A stretch of DNA of 64,000 nt, from assembly GCF_013911645.1 (NCBI RefSeq), contig NZ_JACESV010000001.1, positions 930,001-994,000 of the forward strand, written 5' to 3'. Each line of letters begins with the position of its first letter. Position 1 is the stretch's first letter. A model generated the notes under the pieces. It was not told the origin of the DNA. It ran no database searches and saw only the letters and a list, made by a program, of their open reading frames with translations. Positions 32,535 through 41,687 of this stretch are shown here, piece by piece. Origin of the DNA: Allomuricauda sp. GTDB taxonomy: Bacteria > Bacteroidota > Bacteroidia > Flavobacteriales > Flavobacteriaceae. The position numbers and the translations under genes are program-made.

Positions 32535-34337
32535 TTATTTTAACGTATCTCTAACCTCACCACAGGTTAACATTGCTTCGCCATAATATGGGTTACGGAC
32601 TTCTTCCTCTAAACTTATCCAGTACGCTCCCTTATTATTGTCTGCCATTGGACAAAACTGGATATAAACATTTTCATTGACCCCAAAGAGCTGTACACTA
32701 CTTATCATATGCGCAGACAAATGCTTAAAATGCCCTCTTTGTTTTGAAATATCCGTATTACTTGAAATAGCATTTGCCGAAGTATTTAATTCCTTCTGAA
32801 TGGTCATCCAATGGTTATGTGCTTTTTCATCAGACAACAACTTCATATCTACATTTTTCAGGGATTGTATTATTTGCATTCCTGCTTGTTGTGCATTTTT
32901 GGCATCATCATTAACCAAAGCATCTTTCAAAAGAATATAATCCTCAAACACCTGTTTTAACTGGCCTTGAAATTTGTTTGAAACAGCTATCCTTTCTTTC
33001 ATTTCTGAATGGTCAGTATTCCCCTTACTATCATCAGAATTGTTTCCTTGCATACCTAAATGCCCTTCGTGACCGGTCATTGTTTTGCCACCAGCAGTGT
33101 TCATCATAGATTTTTTGCCTTGTAATTGTGCAGCAGCATCTACTGTAAACGTGCCATTAGTTACCACTTCATCACCATTTTGAAGACCTTCAATTATGGT
33201 ATAGGTGTCTCCATTGGCATTACCGAGTAAGACCTCTCTCATTTCAAAAACAGCTTCGTTAGGATTAGTTTTAATATAAACTACAGAACGTTCACCAGTC
33301 CACATCACAGCTGTAGCAGGAACTGTTATTTTACTTGAAGTGCTTTCTTGAGCACCTTCAATTTTACCTTCGACAAACATACCTGGTTTAAATAGGTCGT
33401 TCTTATTATTAAGTACTGCTCTAACTACGACGGTACGTGTAGAAGAATTTAATAAAGGGTCAATAAATGAAACTTTTGCATCAAATACTTCATTGCGATA
33501 CGCATTGGTAGTCACTTTAATGGTTTGACCAACTTTCAAGGAAGCAATCTGATTCTCATAGGCATCAAATTCTGCCCAAACCGTATTGAGGTTGGCTATT
33601 TTATATAAGGGCTGTCCTTGTTTTACATAGTCACCTTCTTCTACCATTTTATGGGTCACTGTTCCTGAAACTGTAGCAAAAACCGGAAAATATTCTTGCA
33701 CTTTTCCAGCAGCTTCTATGGCATTAATTTGCTTTTCTGAAAGTTTCCATAATTTAAGCTTGTTTTTTACAGCCTTATACAATTCTGGTTGCGATTCTTT
33801 TATAGATGAGGCTGTAAGTAACTCTTGCTGAGCTGCAACTAAATCTGGTGAATATATGGTGGCCAAGCGTTGACCTGCACCAACACGTTCTCCAGTAGAA
33901 TTAACATATAATTGTTCTATTCTACCACCAAAATAGGTTACTTGTACAGCATTGGATTCTTCATTGGCTTTTATCTTTCCAGATAACTTTAGAAAATTAT
34001 TCCCGATTTCACCCTCACCAACAATGGATGTTTGAATGTTGGCCAATGCCATTGCATTATCTGTCATTTTAAACTGATCTGCCATAAGACCATCTGCTCC
34101 TGCTTCAGCAGGTATTAAATCCATTCCACAAATTGGGCAGTCACCAGGTTCTGGTTGCATAATCTGTGGATGCATAGAGCAAGTCCACATTTGATTAGAA
34201 GCAATTTCTTCTGAATGATTGTGATTCTCCGTAACCTCATTTGTTGCACTATCAGCAGAATCTCCACCAAAAATTAGAAAGCCACCCAATAGGCCAACAA
34301 TCAACGCAACACCTATGTAAATGATGTTTTTATTCAT
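32535..34337 (-). CDS. cusB: Heavy-metal RND efflux adaptor (CusB-like) with added metal-binding domains
   Basis: Membrane-fusion protein of a Cu/Ag efflux pump, 600 residues against about 400 for E. coli CusB. After an N-terminal anchor come a heavy-metal-binding domain (WTCSMHPQIMQPEPGDCPICGMDL, split here: CSMHP and CPICGM at about 53 and 69), the adaptor core with barrel-sandwich and beta-barrel parts (about 100-400), a Met/His-rich linker (MTGHEGHLGMQGN) and a C-terminal DUF3347 domain (about 455-600). The DUF3347 part is homologous to two stand-alone proteins at 37260-37814 and 38293-38928. It is encoded 8 kb from cusA and cusC. Confidence 0.93.
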   Translation of the reverse strand: MNKNIIYIGVALIVGLLGGFLIFGGDSADSATNEVTENHNHSEEIASNQMWTCSMHPQIMQPEPGDCPICGMDLIPAEAGADGLMADQFKMTDNAMALANIQTSIVGEGEIGNNFLKLSGKIKANEESNAVQVTYFGGRIEQLYVNSTGERVGAGQRLATIYSPDLVAAQQELLTASSIKESQPELYKAVKNKLKLWKLSEKQINAIEAAGKVQEYFPVFATVSGTVTHKMVEEGDYVKQGQPLYKIANLNTVWAEFDAYENQIASLKVGQTIKVTTNAYRNEVFDAKVSFIDPLLNSSTRTVVVRAVLNNKNDLFKPGMFVEGKIEGAQESTSSKITVPATAVMWTGERSVVYIKTNPNEAVFEMREVLLGNANGDTYTIIEGLQNGDEVVTNGTFTVDAAAQLQGKKSMMNTAGGKTMTGHEGHLGMQGNNSDDSKGNTDHSEMKERIAVSNKFQGQLKQVFEDYILLKDALVNDDAKNAQQAGMQIIQSLKNVDMKLLSDEKAHNHWMTIQKELNTSANAISSNTDISKQRGHFKHLSAHMISSVQLFGVNENVYIQFCPMADNNKGAYWISLEEEVRNPYYGEAMLTCGEVRDTLK

Positions 34338-34342
34338 AATAT

Positions 34343-35053
34343 TTATTTTTTATTTTTTTTACTAATTTTTCTAATGGTCGGTGATGACGTATACCAGAGC
34401 AAAAATCCACTCAAAACAGTAATTAAGCCCAAAAGTGAAAATGCTCTTAAAACAATGGTGTTAAAGTTGTCCCTGCCTTCATAATCCATTGTATGTGTCA
34501 TCCATAAAAAGTCAAACCAGCGCCACGCCCTGTGCCTCACCGTTTGGAATTTTGCATCTGTTATTGAAACGTAGGCTTTCAACGCTTCATCCGTATCATA
34601 AGAGATAACATAGGCTGGCAACAATTTTTCACGATATTCGTGATGGTCACCCACTTCACTTATCCGTTGGATATTGGCCACTTTTAAATTCTCCATCATC
34701 TGGTTTTTAGCAATGTACAAGGCTTCATCTTGAGAAATAGTCTTTTTCGCTTCGCCAGTTCTCGCATTATACAATTGCTGATTGTTAATCCAATAGTACG
34801 GTTCGTTATTGATATCCCTGATTTCTATATCACGAATGCCTTCATTACCTTTAATAAGTGAAGGACTAATAAGGTTGTCAAAGGTTTTTGGCGCATATTC
34901 CATATTACGGAATTGGTCGCCGTGAATGTCATCAATGTTTGTCCAACTGAAGTACATCCCGCTAATCGTCCATATCAAGAACTGAATACCTAAGAAAATA
35001 CCTAAATAGCGATGAACTCTTCTTATTTTTAATGCTGTATGTCTATTTACCAT
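34343..35053 (-). CDS. PepSY-domain membrane protein
   Basis: Protein of 236 residues with an N-terminal membrane helix (YLGIFLGIQFLIWTISGMYFSW), a PepSY-type periplasmic domain (about 95-190) and a C-terminal helix (VLRAFSLLGLITVLSGFLLWY). The pattern RRVHRYLGIFLG and the conserved WMTHTMDY segment are typical of PepSY proteins linked to metal or iron reduction. It is five bases after cusB and one base before the DUF2911 gene, so it belongs to the same operon. A role in periplasmic metal or redox handling is inferred. Confidence 0.85.
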   Translation of the reverse strand: MVNRHTALKIRRVHRYLGIFLGIQFLIWTISGMYFSWTNIDDIHGDQFRNMEYAPKTFDNLISPSLIKGNEGIRDIEIRDINNEPYYWINNQQLYNARTGEAKKTISQDEALYIAKNQMMENLKVANIQRISEVGDHHEYREKLLPAYVISYDTDEALKAYVSITDAKFQTVRHRAWRWFDFLWMTHTMDYEGRDNFNTIVLRAFSLLGLITVLSGFLLWYTSSPTIRKISKKNKK

Positions 35054-35054
35054 A

Positions 35055-35639
35055 TTACTGATTTACCTTAAAGTTGAATTTTATAGAGACCTTCTCCCAA
35101 CTCAATGAAATTGCACCTTCATTGTCATTAATCTTGTTCACTTGATATTCCAAGTGTTCGGTAACTTCATCTGAAATGATGGGTTTAACTTTGAAGCGCA
35201 AGACATCATCCTTCTCCTCATACTCGTCCTTGCCATGTTGGTCCCAATTTGAATTAAAAATTATGGTCCATTCTTCTTTTGATGGAATAGTAAAAAACCC
35301 ATATTTACCGGCAGGTAACATTTTACCATCAATAATTAAATCCTTATTAGTTTCTATCCAGGTAGCCATATGTGCACCCGCTTGCCACAACTGGTCATAA
35401 GCCAACAACCCACCAAAAATGATTCTATTTCTTACGCCTGGCGACGAATAATCGATATGAATATGGGCATCGCCTATCATTGCCATCGTTGATGTATGTG
35501 GGCTCAAAGGTTTCTTTTTATCTGGTTCTGCAGAAGTTTCTGTGGCTTTTTCCTCAACAACTACCTTTTTCACATCTTGTTTGCAAGAGACGATTAGCAA
35601 AACGATTAGTAATACAGAAAGGTGGATATTTTTTTTCAT
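35055..35639 (-). CDS. DUF2911 lipoprotein
   Basis: Predicted lipoprotein: LLIVLLIVSC gives the lipidation Cys at about 19. The mature part holds the DUF2911 domain (STMAMIGDAHIHIDYSSPGVRNRIIFGGL, then WQAGAHMATWIETNKDLIIDGK), with a final beta-rich section. DUF2911 proteins are widespread secreted proteins of Bacteroidetes without known activity. The GDAHIHIDYSSPGVRNR segment is strongly conserved. Here it lies between PepSY and NTF2-like genes in a tightly packed operon with the metal adaptor. Confidence 0.88.
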   Translation of the reverse strand: MKKNIHLSVLLIVLLIVSCKQDVKKVVVEEKATETSAEPDKKKPLSPHTSTMAMIGDAHIHIDYSSPGVRNRIIFGGLLAYDQLWQAGAHMATWIETNKDLIIDGKMLPAGKYGFFTIPSKEEWTIIFNSNWDQHGKDEYEEKDDVLRFKVKPIISDEVTEHLEYQVNKINDNEGAISLSWEKVSIKFNFKVNQ

Positions 35640-35645
35640 AAGATT

Positions 35646-36128
35646 TTACTTTGTATTTCTTGACGAAGAATGTGTTTTAATAATCTTCCATTTACCATCC
35701 ATCTTTTTTAAGATTGACGTTGCCACTCCTTTTTTCTTTATCGTTCTACTTTCGCCTTTTTCATCTGGATTGAGCACGATAGTGTAGATGTAGGTTTCAG
35801 TAGTAAATGCATAAGGCAAATCTACTTCCGCATCAATTTCATAATCTGAAAATTCAAATTTCTTAAAATGCCCTAATTCTGGTCCTAAATGATGTTCTAT
35901 GTAGTTTGCATAGGTACCCTCTATACCACCTGATTCAAATACTTCGGAATCCTTGGCAAATAACTCGAACGTACCTTCTGTCGTTAGGTTTTGCAGGGCA
36001 TCTTTGTATGATTTCATTACTTTTAGAACAGCTTCTTTCTCTGTTCCTGAATCTGCGTTTTGGCTAAACAGTTGGCCTGTGGCAAACATAATTAGCATTA
36101 GGATTGTTGTTAGTTTTAGTGTTTTCAT
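35646..36128 (-). CDS. Secreted NTF2-like (SnoaL/DUF4440) protein
   Basis: Exported protein of 160 residues. A signal peptide (about 1-22, ending TGQLFSQ) is followed by an NTF2-like cone fold (EKEAVLKVMKSYKDALQNLTTEGTFELFAKD ... WKIIKTHSSSRN). The ending HSSSR is a common feature of the family. NTF2-like domains bind small molecules or act as enzymes; nothing here decides which. It lies six bases before the DUF2911 gene and 20 bases after the potassium-channel gene. Confidence 0.85.
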   Translation of the reverse strand: MKTLKLTTILMLIMFATGQLFSQNADSGTEKEAVLKVMKSYKDALQNLTTEGTFELFAKDSEVFESGGIEGTYANYIEHHLGPELGHFKKFEFSDYEIDAEVDLPYAFTTETYIYTIVLNPDEKGESRTIKKKGVATSILKKMDGKWKIIKTHSSSRNTK

Positions 36129-36148
36129 AATTTTGGTTTTATAATGTT

Positions 36149-36706
36149 TTATTTATTGACGTGTATTCTATTTATGTTGGCTATACCAAATACGAGTACC
36201 AAAAAGCTTAAAAAAACTTCCATCATCACTAAAAGTTTTCCCGAAATAGTTAATGGTACTACATCACCAAACCCAACCGATGAAAAAGTAATTAAGCTGA
36301 AATATATAAACTCGAAAAATTGAGGTATAAATGATCTGTTGAGTGATGTAGTTGATTTAAAATTTTCCGAACTTAAAATATATAATGCTTGGTAGTCTGC
36401 TGAAAACGAAAGAACAATCAAAATAATTAACACAGCAAATAATGTTAGAACGTGTGTAAGTTGATGACTTTCGCCTATTATTTTACTTAGCTGTATAAAA
36501 GTGAGCCTGACAATAAAAACCGTTTTCACCAAAGCCATACCAACAATTATAAGCGCAAGAAACTGGTTATCAGAATCTAAATCTGCCCATAAAGTATAAC
36601 TTAATGATAGTGCAGTGATTACACTTGCAGTAAACAATACCTTTTTAAATAGTTGTTTGTAAAACCCTGTACTTTCAGATATTTCTATTATGTTTTCTTC
36701 AGCCAT
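36149..36706 (-). CDS. Two-pore-type potassium channel family protein
   Basis: Membrane protein of 185 residues with about five helices. The final pore loop and helix read TFSSVGFGDVVPLT, matching the TVGYGD potassium selectivity filter with Ser for Thr and Phe for Tyr. Earlier helices (about 20-105) look like a small sensor-less membrane part. Such ion channels are frequent in Bacteroidetes metal islands, but their link to metals is not established. A 44-codon Cys-rich gene lies 14 bases upstream. Confidence 0.85.
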   Translation of the reverse strand: MAEENIIEISESTGFYKQLFKKVLFTASVITALSLSYTLWADLDSDNQFLALIIVGMALVKTVFIVRLTFIQLSKIIGESHQLTHVLTLFAVLIILIVLSFSADYQALYILSSENFKSTTSLNRSFIPQFFEFIYFSLITFSSVGFGDVVPLTISGKLLVMMEVFLSFLVLVFGIANINRIHVNK

Positions 36707-36720
36707 TTTTATTTATTTGC

Positions 36721-36855
36721 TTAACTAAATAATTGAAGTGCCAATGCACCACTAACTATTATAATAAGTATTGTATAGACTATATAATTAATCCATTTAT
36801 TAGCAACCGATTTTTCAGTTGTTTGTTTGCAACCATCTTTGCAACAATCTTTCAT
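36721..36855 (-). CDS. Small Cys-rich single-pass membrane protein (44 residues)
   Basis: Starts MKDCCKDGCKQTTEK and continues into one membrane helix (YIVYTILIIIVSGALAL). The three cysteines (CC..C) just inside the N-terminus look like a thiol metal-binding site held at the membrane. It is 14 bases before the potassium-channel gene on the same strand and so probably shares its transcript. No family is recognised. Short Cys-rich membrane peptides of this sort are easily missed by gene finders. Confidence 0.6.
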   Translation of the reverse strand: MKDCCKDGCKQTTEKSVANKWINYIVYTILIIIVSGALALQLFS

Positions 36856-37259
36856 CGTTTTTTTAAATTAAATTTTTATTTCTTCTTTAAATAGCACTTG
36901 ACAATGAGAGTTAGACTCTATCCATCAATCAAAAAATTGGCCTCCCTCCCATAATCAAGCACTTTTTTATTAGCCTCTCTTTTTCATTTTCCATTTTTAC
37001 CTGACTAAGGAAGAGAAGTGCTGTTAATCAATTATTAGGGAGAATTTAGTTCCCTTCCTTCTTCAGGCTGCTATTAATTATATCAAATCTTGCTTTTTAA
37101 AATTTGTTGTGCCTGACAAGGGAAGGAGTTAACACTAACCATCAACATTTTTTTCCTTCCCGTGACAGGACTTAATGACTATTAATATTTCCTTAAGACT
37201 GGAACCGTTCTGTTAACTAATAAACCAGAAAGATTCCAAAACTTAAGGAAGGGGATTAT
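36856..37259. other. Intergenic stretch with imperfect short repeats
   Basis: No gene is seen in these 400 bases. Several copies of a loosely related motif around GGGAAGGA occur on both strands (near 37010, 37113 and 37162), each preceded by CCTGAC or CCTGTC. They may form a hairpin-rich leader or be remnants of a small repetitive element. The segment separates the channel group from the DUF3347 group. Confidence 0.4.
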
Positions 37260-37814
37260 CTAATTAATAGTCTTTTTTACTTTACCACATTTAAGCATCT
37301 TACTGCCATAATATGGGTTTCTCACTTGGTCACTGCTACTCAACCAAGAGCTACCACCATCATACATTGGGCAAAACTGCTCGTACAGCGTGTTTTTTGT
37401 ACCTGTAATTGCTATCAAATCTGACATATCCTTACTTAAGGTTTTAAAATGCTCTCTTTGATGGCCCATATCACTTTTTGCAATATGTTCGGCGTGCTCT
37501 GTGGCATCTTCAATTATGTCAGCTAATTCTTTTTGTTCTTCTGCCGTATACTTTGAAGCATCAAAGGCTTTTAGTGAAGCGGCCAATTTAGAGCCTTCTT
37601 GGGCTGCCTTTTTGGTATCATCTGCAACCAAGGCATCCTTTAGGTTGAAGTAATCATTTAATATTGCTTCAGCCTTTGTATCACTATTCATATTCATCAT
37701 TTTACTATGGTCCATTTTACTATGGTCCATTTTCATTTTTTCCTTTTCCTGTGCATTGGTAAAAGAAACTGCTAACAATAGCATTGTTGCGATACTCATT
37801 TTTAAATTTTTCAT
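37260..37814 (-). CDS. Secreted DUF3347 protein with Met/His-rich linker
   Basis: Exported protein of 184 residues: signal peptide (about 1-21), a repeated [15 protein letters not shown] segment with alternating Met and His (likely Cu/Ag binding), then a DUF3347 domain (about 45-184). The domain ends [41 protein letters not shown], in which the FCPM, NPYYG and KCG elements match the C-terminal domain of the CusB-like protein. The pattern FCPM ... MLKCGKV, with a Cys and a Met in each part, resembles a split copper-binding site. It is separated from the next gene by 25 bases. Confidence 0.9.
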   Translation of the reverse strand: MKNLKMSIATMLLLAVSFTNAQEKEKMKMDHSKMDHSKMMNMNSDTKAEAILNDYFNLKDALVADDTKKAAQEGSKLAASLKAFDASKYTAEEQKELADIIEDATEHAEHIAKSDMGHQREHFKTLSKDMSDLIAITGTKNTLYEQFCPMYDGGSSWLSSSDQVRNPYYGSKMLKCGKVKKTIN

Positions 37815-37839
37815 TTTTATTGTTTTTAATTGTTATTGT

Positions 37840-38292
37840 TTATATACTATCTTTTAATTGTTCTATCCAACGGATTAGTTCCTGTTTTTCAGCTTCAGAA
37901 AAGCTTGCGTCTTTATGAATCAAAGTGTAAGAATATAAAGGCATTTCGTCACTTTCAATCTGTTTGATGATTGACCTTAACTTGCTCTTTTTTCTTCTGT
38001 TTGATAACGAATCCCATTCATTAAAATTCAATTCAGCCTTGCCTTCTTTTATATGGTCTTCCAGAAACCAAGCAACAGGCTGAACTTGGTTATACCAAGG
38101 GTATTGCGTATTATTGCTGTGACAATCATAGCAGGATACCTGTAACTTTTTTTGAATATTCTCTGGCACATTATTGACCAACATAAAATCGGTGGAAGGA
38201 ACAGAATCACTTTGGTTGCGCGTTGTGGGCATAAATTGAATCCCCACAAACGCTACCAATAACACAATCGCTATGATTTTTACTACTTTCAT
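37840..38292 (-). CDS. Membrane-anchored haem-binding domain protein
   Basis: Protein of 150 residues with an N-terminal anchor (IIAIVLLVAFVGIQF) and the haem_bd-type core CYDCHSNNTQYPWYNQVQPVAWF. The CxxCH motif is the haem-attachment signature of c-type cytochromes. It lies one base downstream of a DUF3347 gene and 25 bases before another. It probably carries electrons or senses redox state at the outer face of the inner membrane. In cop/cus clusters such proteins may take part in Cu(I) oxidation, which is inference. Confidence 0.9.
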   Translation of the reverse strand: MKVVKIIAIVLLVAFVGIQFMPTTRNQSDSVPSTDFMLVNNVPENIQKKLQVSCYDCHSNNTQYPWYNQVQPVAWFLEDHIKEGKAELNFNEWDSLSNRRKKSKLRSIIKQIESDEMPLYSYTLIHKDASFSEAEKQELIRWIEQLKDSI

Positions 38293-38928
38293 TTAGTTAA
38301 TTTCTCGCTGTACTTTACCGCATTTCAACATTTTGTCACCGAAATAAGGGTTTCTAATTTCTTCGTTCATACTAAGCCAAGCACCACCCTTATTGTTATC
38401 ATACATTGGGCAAAATTGCTCGTATATTTTCATCTCTGTTCCAGTAATGGCAACCATATCTGTTACATCCTTACTTAAAATTTTAAAGTGCTCTCGTTGG
38501 TGTGCTATATCACTTTCTGCAATATGTTCTGCGTGTTCTACAGCATCCTCAACAATGTCCTTTAAATCAGATTGCTGGGCATCGGTATATTTTGAAATGT
38601 CAAGCTTGCCTAAGGATGTTGCGAGGATTGCACCCAACTCTTTGGCTTTAGCATTATCATCTGCAACCAACGCATTTTTAAGATTAAAGTAGTCCTTTAA
38701 TACAGCTTGTGAATTACCATCGCCACTCATTGCCATTTCCTTCTTATCTCCATCGTGGTGTTCATCACTATTATCGTGATTCATTTTTGAATGGTCTTCA
38801 TCAGCACTCATTTCAGAATGGTTCCCATCTGCATTATTTTGTTCATTTTTGTTGTCTTTGCAAGACATTGCTGTTAAGGTTATAAATGCTATTGCAACTA
38901 TACCTAATGTTGATTTTAATTTGCTCAT
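38293..38928 (-). CDS. DUF3347 lipoprotein
   Basis: Lipoprotein of 211 residues: lipobox TAMSCKD with Cys at about 23, then a His/Met/Asp-rich linker (HSEMSADEDHSKMNHDNSDEHHD, in the region 38-60) and a DUF3347 domain. The ending (FCPMYDNNKGGAWLS and [14 protein letters not shown]) matches the stand-alone paralogue at 37260-37814 closely. The linker has many potential Cu/Ag ligands. The two paralogues flank the haem-binding gene, so the three genes form one compact unit. Periplasmic metal binding is inferred. Confidence 0.9.
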   Translation of the reverse strand: MSKLKSTLGIVAIAFITLTAMSCKDNKNEQNNADGNHSEMSADEDHSKMNHDNSDEHHDGDKKEMAMSGDGNSQAVLKDYFNLKNALVADDNAKAKELGAILATSLGKLDISKYTDAQQSDLKDIVEDAVEHAEHIAESDIAHQREHFKILSKDVTDMVAITGTEMKIYEQFCPMYDNNKGGAWLSMNEEIRNPYFGDKMLKCGKVQREIN

Positions 38929-38979
38929 TTTGTTTTAATTTATGTTTGTGTTTATTTGTATTACTTTTTGAAATGTATT

Positions 38980-39366
38980 TTATAGTTTTTCAATTACGTT
39001 TTCTAGCATTGCAGTTATTTCATTGGCAACCTCATTCAACTTCTCATTCTCCACTGCCTGCATCGATGCCATTGGGTTTACTGCTGCTACTTCAATGGTG
39101 CCTGCTTCAATTTCCTGAACTATGACATTGCAAGGCAACATCGTTCCAATTTTATCTTCTGCTTGCAAAGCTTTGTGAGCATAGGGAGGATTGCAAGCCC
39201 CTAGAATCCTATACTTTTTGAAGTTTATATCCAGTTTGTTTTTTAAGGTCTCTTTGACGTCAATTTCTGTGAGTATGCCAAAACCTTCGTCTTTCAATCC
39301 TTGTGTCACTTTCTCTATGACCTCTTCGAAGGTTCCATTGATTGTTTTATTAAAATAATAGTTCAT
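38980..39366 (-). CDS. DUF302 domain protein
   Basis: Small soluble protein of 128 residues with the DUF302 fold (FEEVIEKVTQGLKDEGFGILTEIDVKETLKNKL, then ILGACNPPYAHKALQAEDKIGTMLPCNVIV). The LPCNV cysteine region is typical of the family. There is no signal peptide. DUF302 proteins often accompany copper, sulfur or metal-efflux genes; their molecular role is not known. It is 21 bases after the multicopper-oxidase gene in a transcript with the DUF3347 genes. Confidence 0.9.
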   Translation of the reverse strand: MNYYFNKTINGTFEEVIEKVTQGLKDEGFGILTEIDVKETLKNKLDINFKKYRILGACNPPYAHKALQAEDKIGTMLPCNVIVQEIEAGTIEVAAVNPMASMQAVENEKLNEVANEITAMLENVIEKL

Positions 39367-39387
39367 CTTTTTTTAATTTTTAGTTGT

Positions 39388-41685
39388 TTAAAATCTTGCT
39401 AATAGTCCACCACCCAATCCATATCGGTTATTGTAGTTAGCTTGGATTGAAAAATTGCGCGAAAGAATGTATGCAACCCCTACCAACCATTGTGTTTCGC
39501 TTTCAAATGATTTATTATTCTCTAAATCATTGACCCATCCAAAATCTGCTCTGTATTCGTATTCGCCTTCCAAAAAAATTCTTGGAAAAATCAATAATTC
39601 TCTGTCCAAACGTATTCTTGGGCGTAGCTGATGGTCCATACTCACATCTACATTAAATCTATAAGGCGTAAAATACTTTACACCAACCAATCCTACGGTA
39701 TTAAATGTATCGTAAGAATCTGGTGTTGACGTTTCGGTATTTACTCCTGCATAAACACGTACCCAATCGTTCAGATACCTATTATAACTTATTTCGGCTT
39801 CAAGGTTTTGGTCGTAATCGAACTCTGCCCTTAATCCAAATTCGTTACGGATATTGCTCGATGTTAATAAGAGTTCATTAAAGTTTGAACCTATACGAGC
39901 CAATCCCCACGAATAATAATGGTCTGTCTCATCAACTAGTTTTTGAACCGGATAATCTGCCATTCTTTTGTCCCTTGGTGTGTCATAACTAAATACGCGT
40001 GCCATACCACCCATCATATGATACAGTATGTGACAGTGGAAGAACCAATCGCCATACTCTTCGTTATAAAATTCGATAACAACTTTTTGCATAGGCGGCA
40101 CATTAACAGTATGTTTCAACGGGGAACGTTCTCCATTTTCGTTAATCACCCTAAAGTAATGCCCGTGAAGGTGCATTGGGTGGTGCATCATTGTCAGGTT
40201 ATTGAGGGTAATTCTTGTTACCTCGCCACCCTTGATTTTTATTTTATCCGTTTCCGATAAGGGTACACCGTTCATACTCCAGACGTAACGCTGCATATTT
40301 CCAGTTAGGTTCAATAAAATGTCATTTACCGGTAAATCTGCTTTATATGTGGTGTTTTCTTTTGCCTTTAAAAAATCATAGTTGAAATAGGTCTTTCGGG
40401 TGTTGTAATCAAACGAAGAAGTGTCTTTTTGCATCATTTGGTCATTATGGTTCATATGGTCATCCATATTCATTTTATCATTCATTGCGCCATCCTTCGT
40501 AGAACTATTATCGTTCATATTCATTTGCCCATCTTTCATATCCATCTTCATCCCGTACTTCTGCATCAAAACTTCGGGTGTGTTTTTCTTTTTGTTGCCT
40601 ACCATAGAGGGAGCTCCCATTTTCATATCCATTTTAGCCATTTGCTTCATCATTTCCACTTTATCTGGTCTGTCAATTCTTTCTGCGGGATAAAGTGTTC
40701 CTTGTCCTATACGTAAAGAGGTGTCCCCAGAACCATCCTGTGCCGTGGCAGTAATTTCTACTGTACCTTCTGGAATGGTGACAATTACATCATAGGTTTC
40801 AGCAATACCAAAAAGGAAGCGACTTTTTGATATAGGTTCCACATCTATACCATCACTTGAAACAACCATTGGGTTACCTCCTCCGAAATCCATCCAATAA
40901 TAAGTAGATGCCGATGCATTGATAAAACGAAGCCTTACTTTTTCACCTGGTAGAAATTCTGGATAGTCTGCTTGTTTTTTACCATTTGTTAAAAATGCAG
41001 GGTAGTAGATATCTGCAATATCTGCGCCTTCCATACGGTCTCGCCAAAATTTGAACTGTGCTCCCAGAGCACCTTCTTTAATTACCCTACTCAACGGTAC
41101 TGCTGTACCCTTTTTAACTTGATACCACTCGTTACCCCTCTTTAAGTTACGTAGTACATTCATTGGTTTTTCATTGGTCCAATCAGACAATACCACTACC
41201 AAATCTTTATCATAATCCAATGTTTTTTCTTTAGGCTGAATGATTATGGAGCCATACACACCCTTTTGCTCTTGTAACATTGTGTGTGAATGATACCAAT
41301 AGGTTCCAGACTGATTGATTGGAATTCTGTATTGGAATGTCTCCCCTGGTTCAATAGGTGGTGTTGTTAAATATGGAACACCGTCATAGAAATTTGGAAG
41401 TATTAATCCGTGCCAATGCACTGATGTTTCCTCATCCATTTTATTAGTCACATTGATTATGGCAAGGTCTCCCTCGGTAAATTCCAAGACTGGACCAGGA
41501 ATTTGGCCGTTTATGGTCATTGCATTGGCCGTTACGCCTCCAAGGGTCATCTCCTTTTGTTCTAGGGTAAGGTTATACTCTTTGACGGGTCGTCCTTCTT
41601 CTTTCCTGTCATCACCATTTGTGCCTACCTGGGCAAAAGTGAATGAGGTAAATAATAATAAGGTGATTGTTTTTAGTGTCTTCAT
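39388..41685 (-). CDS. Multicopper oxidase fused to a CopB-like outer-membrane barrel
   Basis: Protein of 765 residues that joins two usually separate copper-resistance proteins. After a signal peptide (about 1-19), cupredoxin domains carry HWHG (90-93), HSH (132-134), HPMHLHGH (502-509) and HCHILYHMMGGM (550-561), which supply all the copper ligands of a CopA/CueO-type oxidase. A Met-rich loop (about 345-420, KMDMKMG, MNMNDN, MNMDDHMNHND) is suited to Cu(I) binding. From about 590 the sequence becomes CopB-like (YYSWGLARIGSNFNELLL ... RYGLGGGLLARF) with alternating aromatic strands ending in Phe, typical of a beta barrel. The oxidase should convert Cu(I) to Cu(II) on or at the outer membrane. 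Confidence 0.9.
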   Translation of the reverse strand: MKTLKTITLLLFTSFTFAQVGTNGDDRKEEGRPVKEYNLTLEQKEMTLGGVTANAMTINGQIPGPVLEFTEGDLAIINVTNKMDEETSVHWHGLILPNFYDGVPYLTTPPIEPGETFQYRIPINQSGTYWYHSHTMLQEQKGVYGSIIIQPKEKTLDYDKDLVVVLSDWTNEKPMNVLRNLKRGNEWYQVKKGTAVPLSRVIKEGALGAQFKFWRDRMEGADIADIYYPAFLTNGKKQADYPEFLPGEKVRLRFINASASTYYWMDFGGGNPMVVSSDGIDVEPISKSRFLFGIAETYDVIVTIPEGTVEITATAQDGSGDTSLRIGQGTLYPAERIDRPDKVEMMKQMAKMDMKMGAPSMVGNKKKNTPEVLMQKYGMKMDMKDGQMNMNDNSSTKDGAMNDKMNMDDHMNHNDQMMQKDTSSFDYNTRKTYFNYDFLKAKENTTYKADLPVNDILLNLTGNMQRYVWSMNGVPLSETDKIKIKGGEVTRITLNNLTMMHHPMHLHGHYFRVINENGERSPLKHTVNVPPMQKVVIEFYNEEYGDWFFHCHILYHMMGGMARVFSYDTPRDKRMADYPVQKLVDETDHYYSWGLARIGSNFNELLLTSSNIRNEFGLRAEFDYDQNLEAEISYNRYLNDWVRVYAGVNTETSTPDSYDTFNTVGLVGVKYFTPYRFNVDVSMDHQLRPRIRLDRELLIFPRIFLEGEYEYRADFGWVNDLENNKSFESETQWLVGVAYILSRNFSIQANYNNRYGLGGGLLARF

Positions 41686-41687
41686 AA

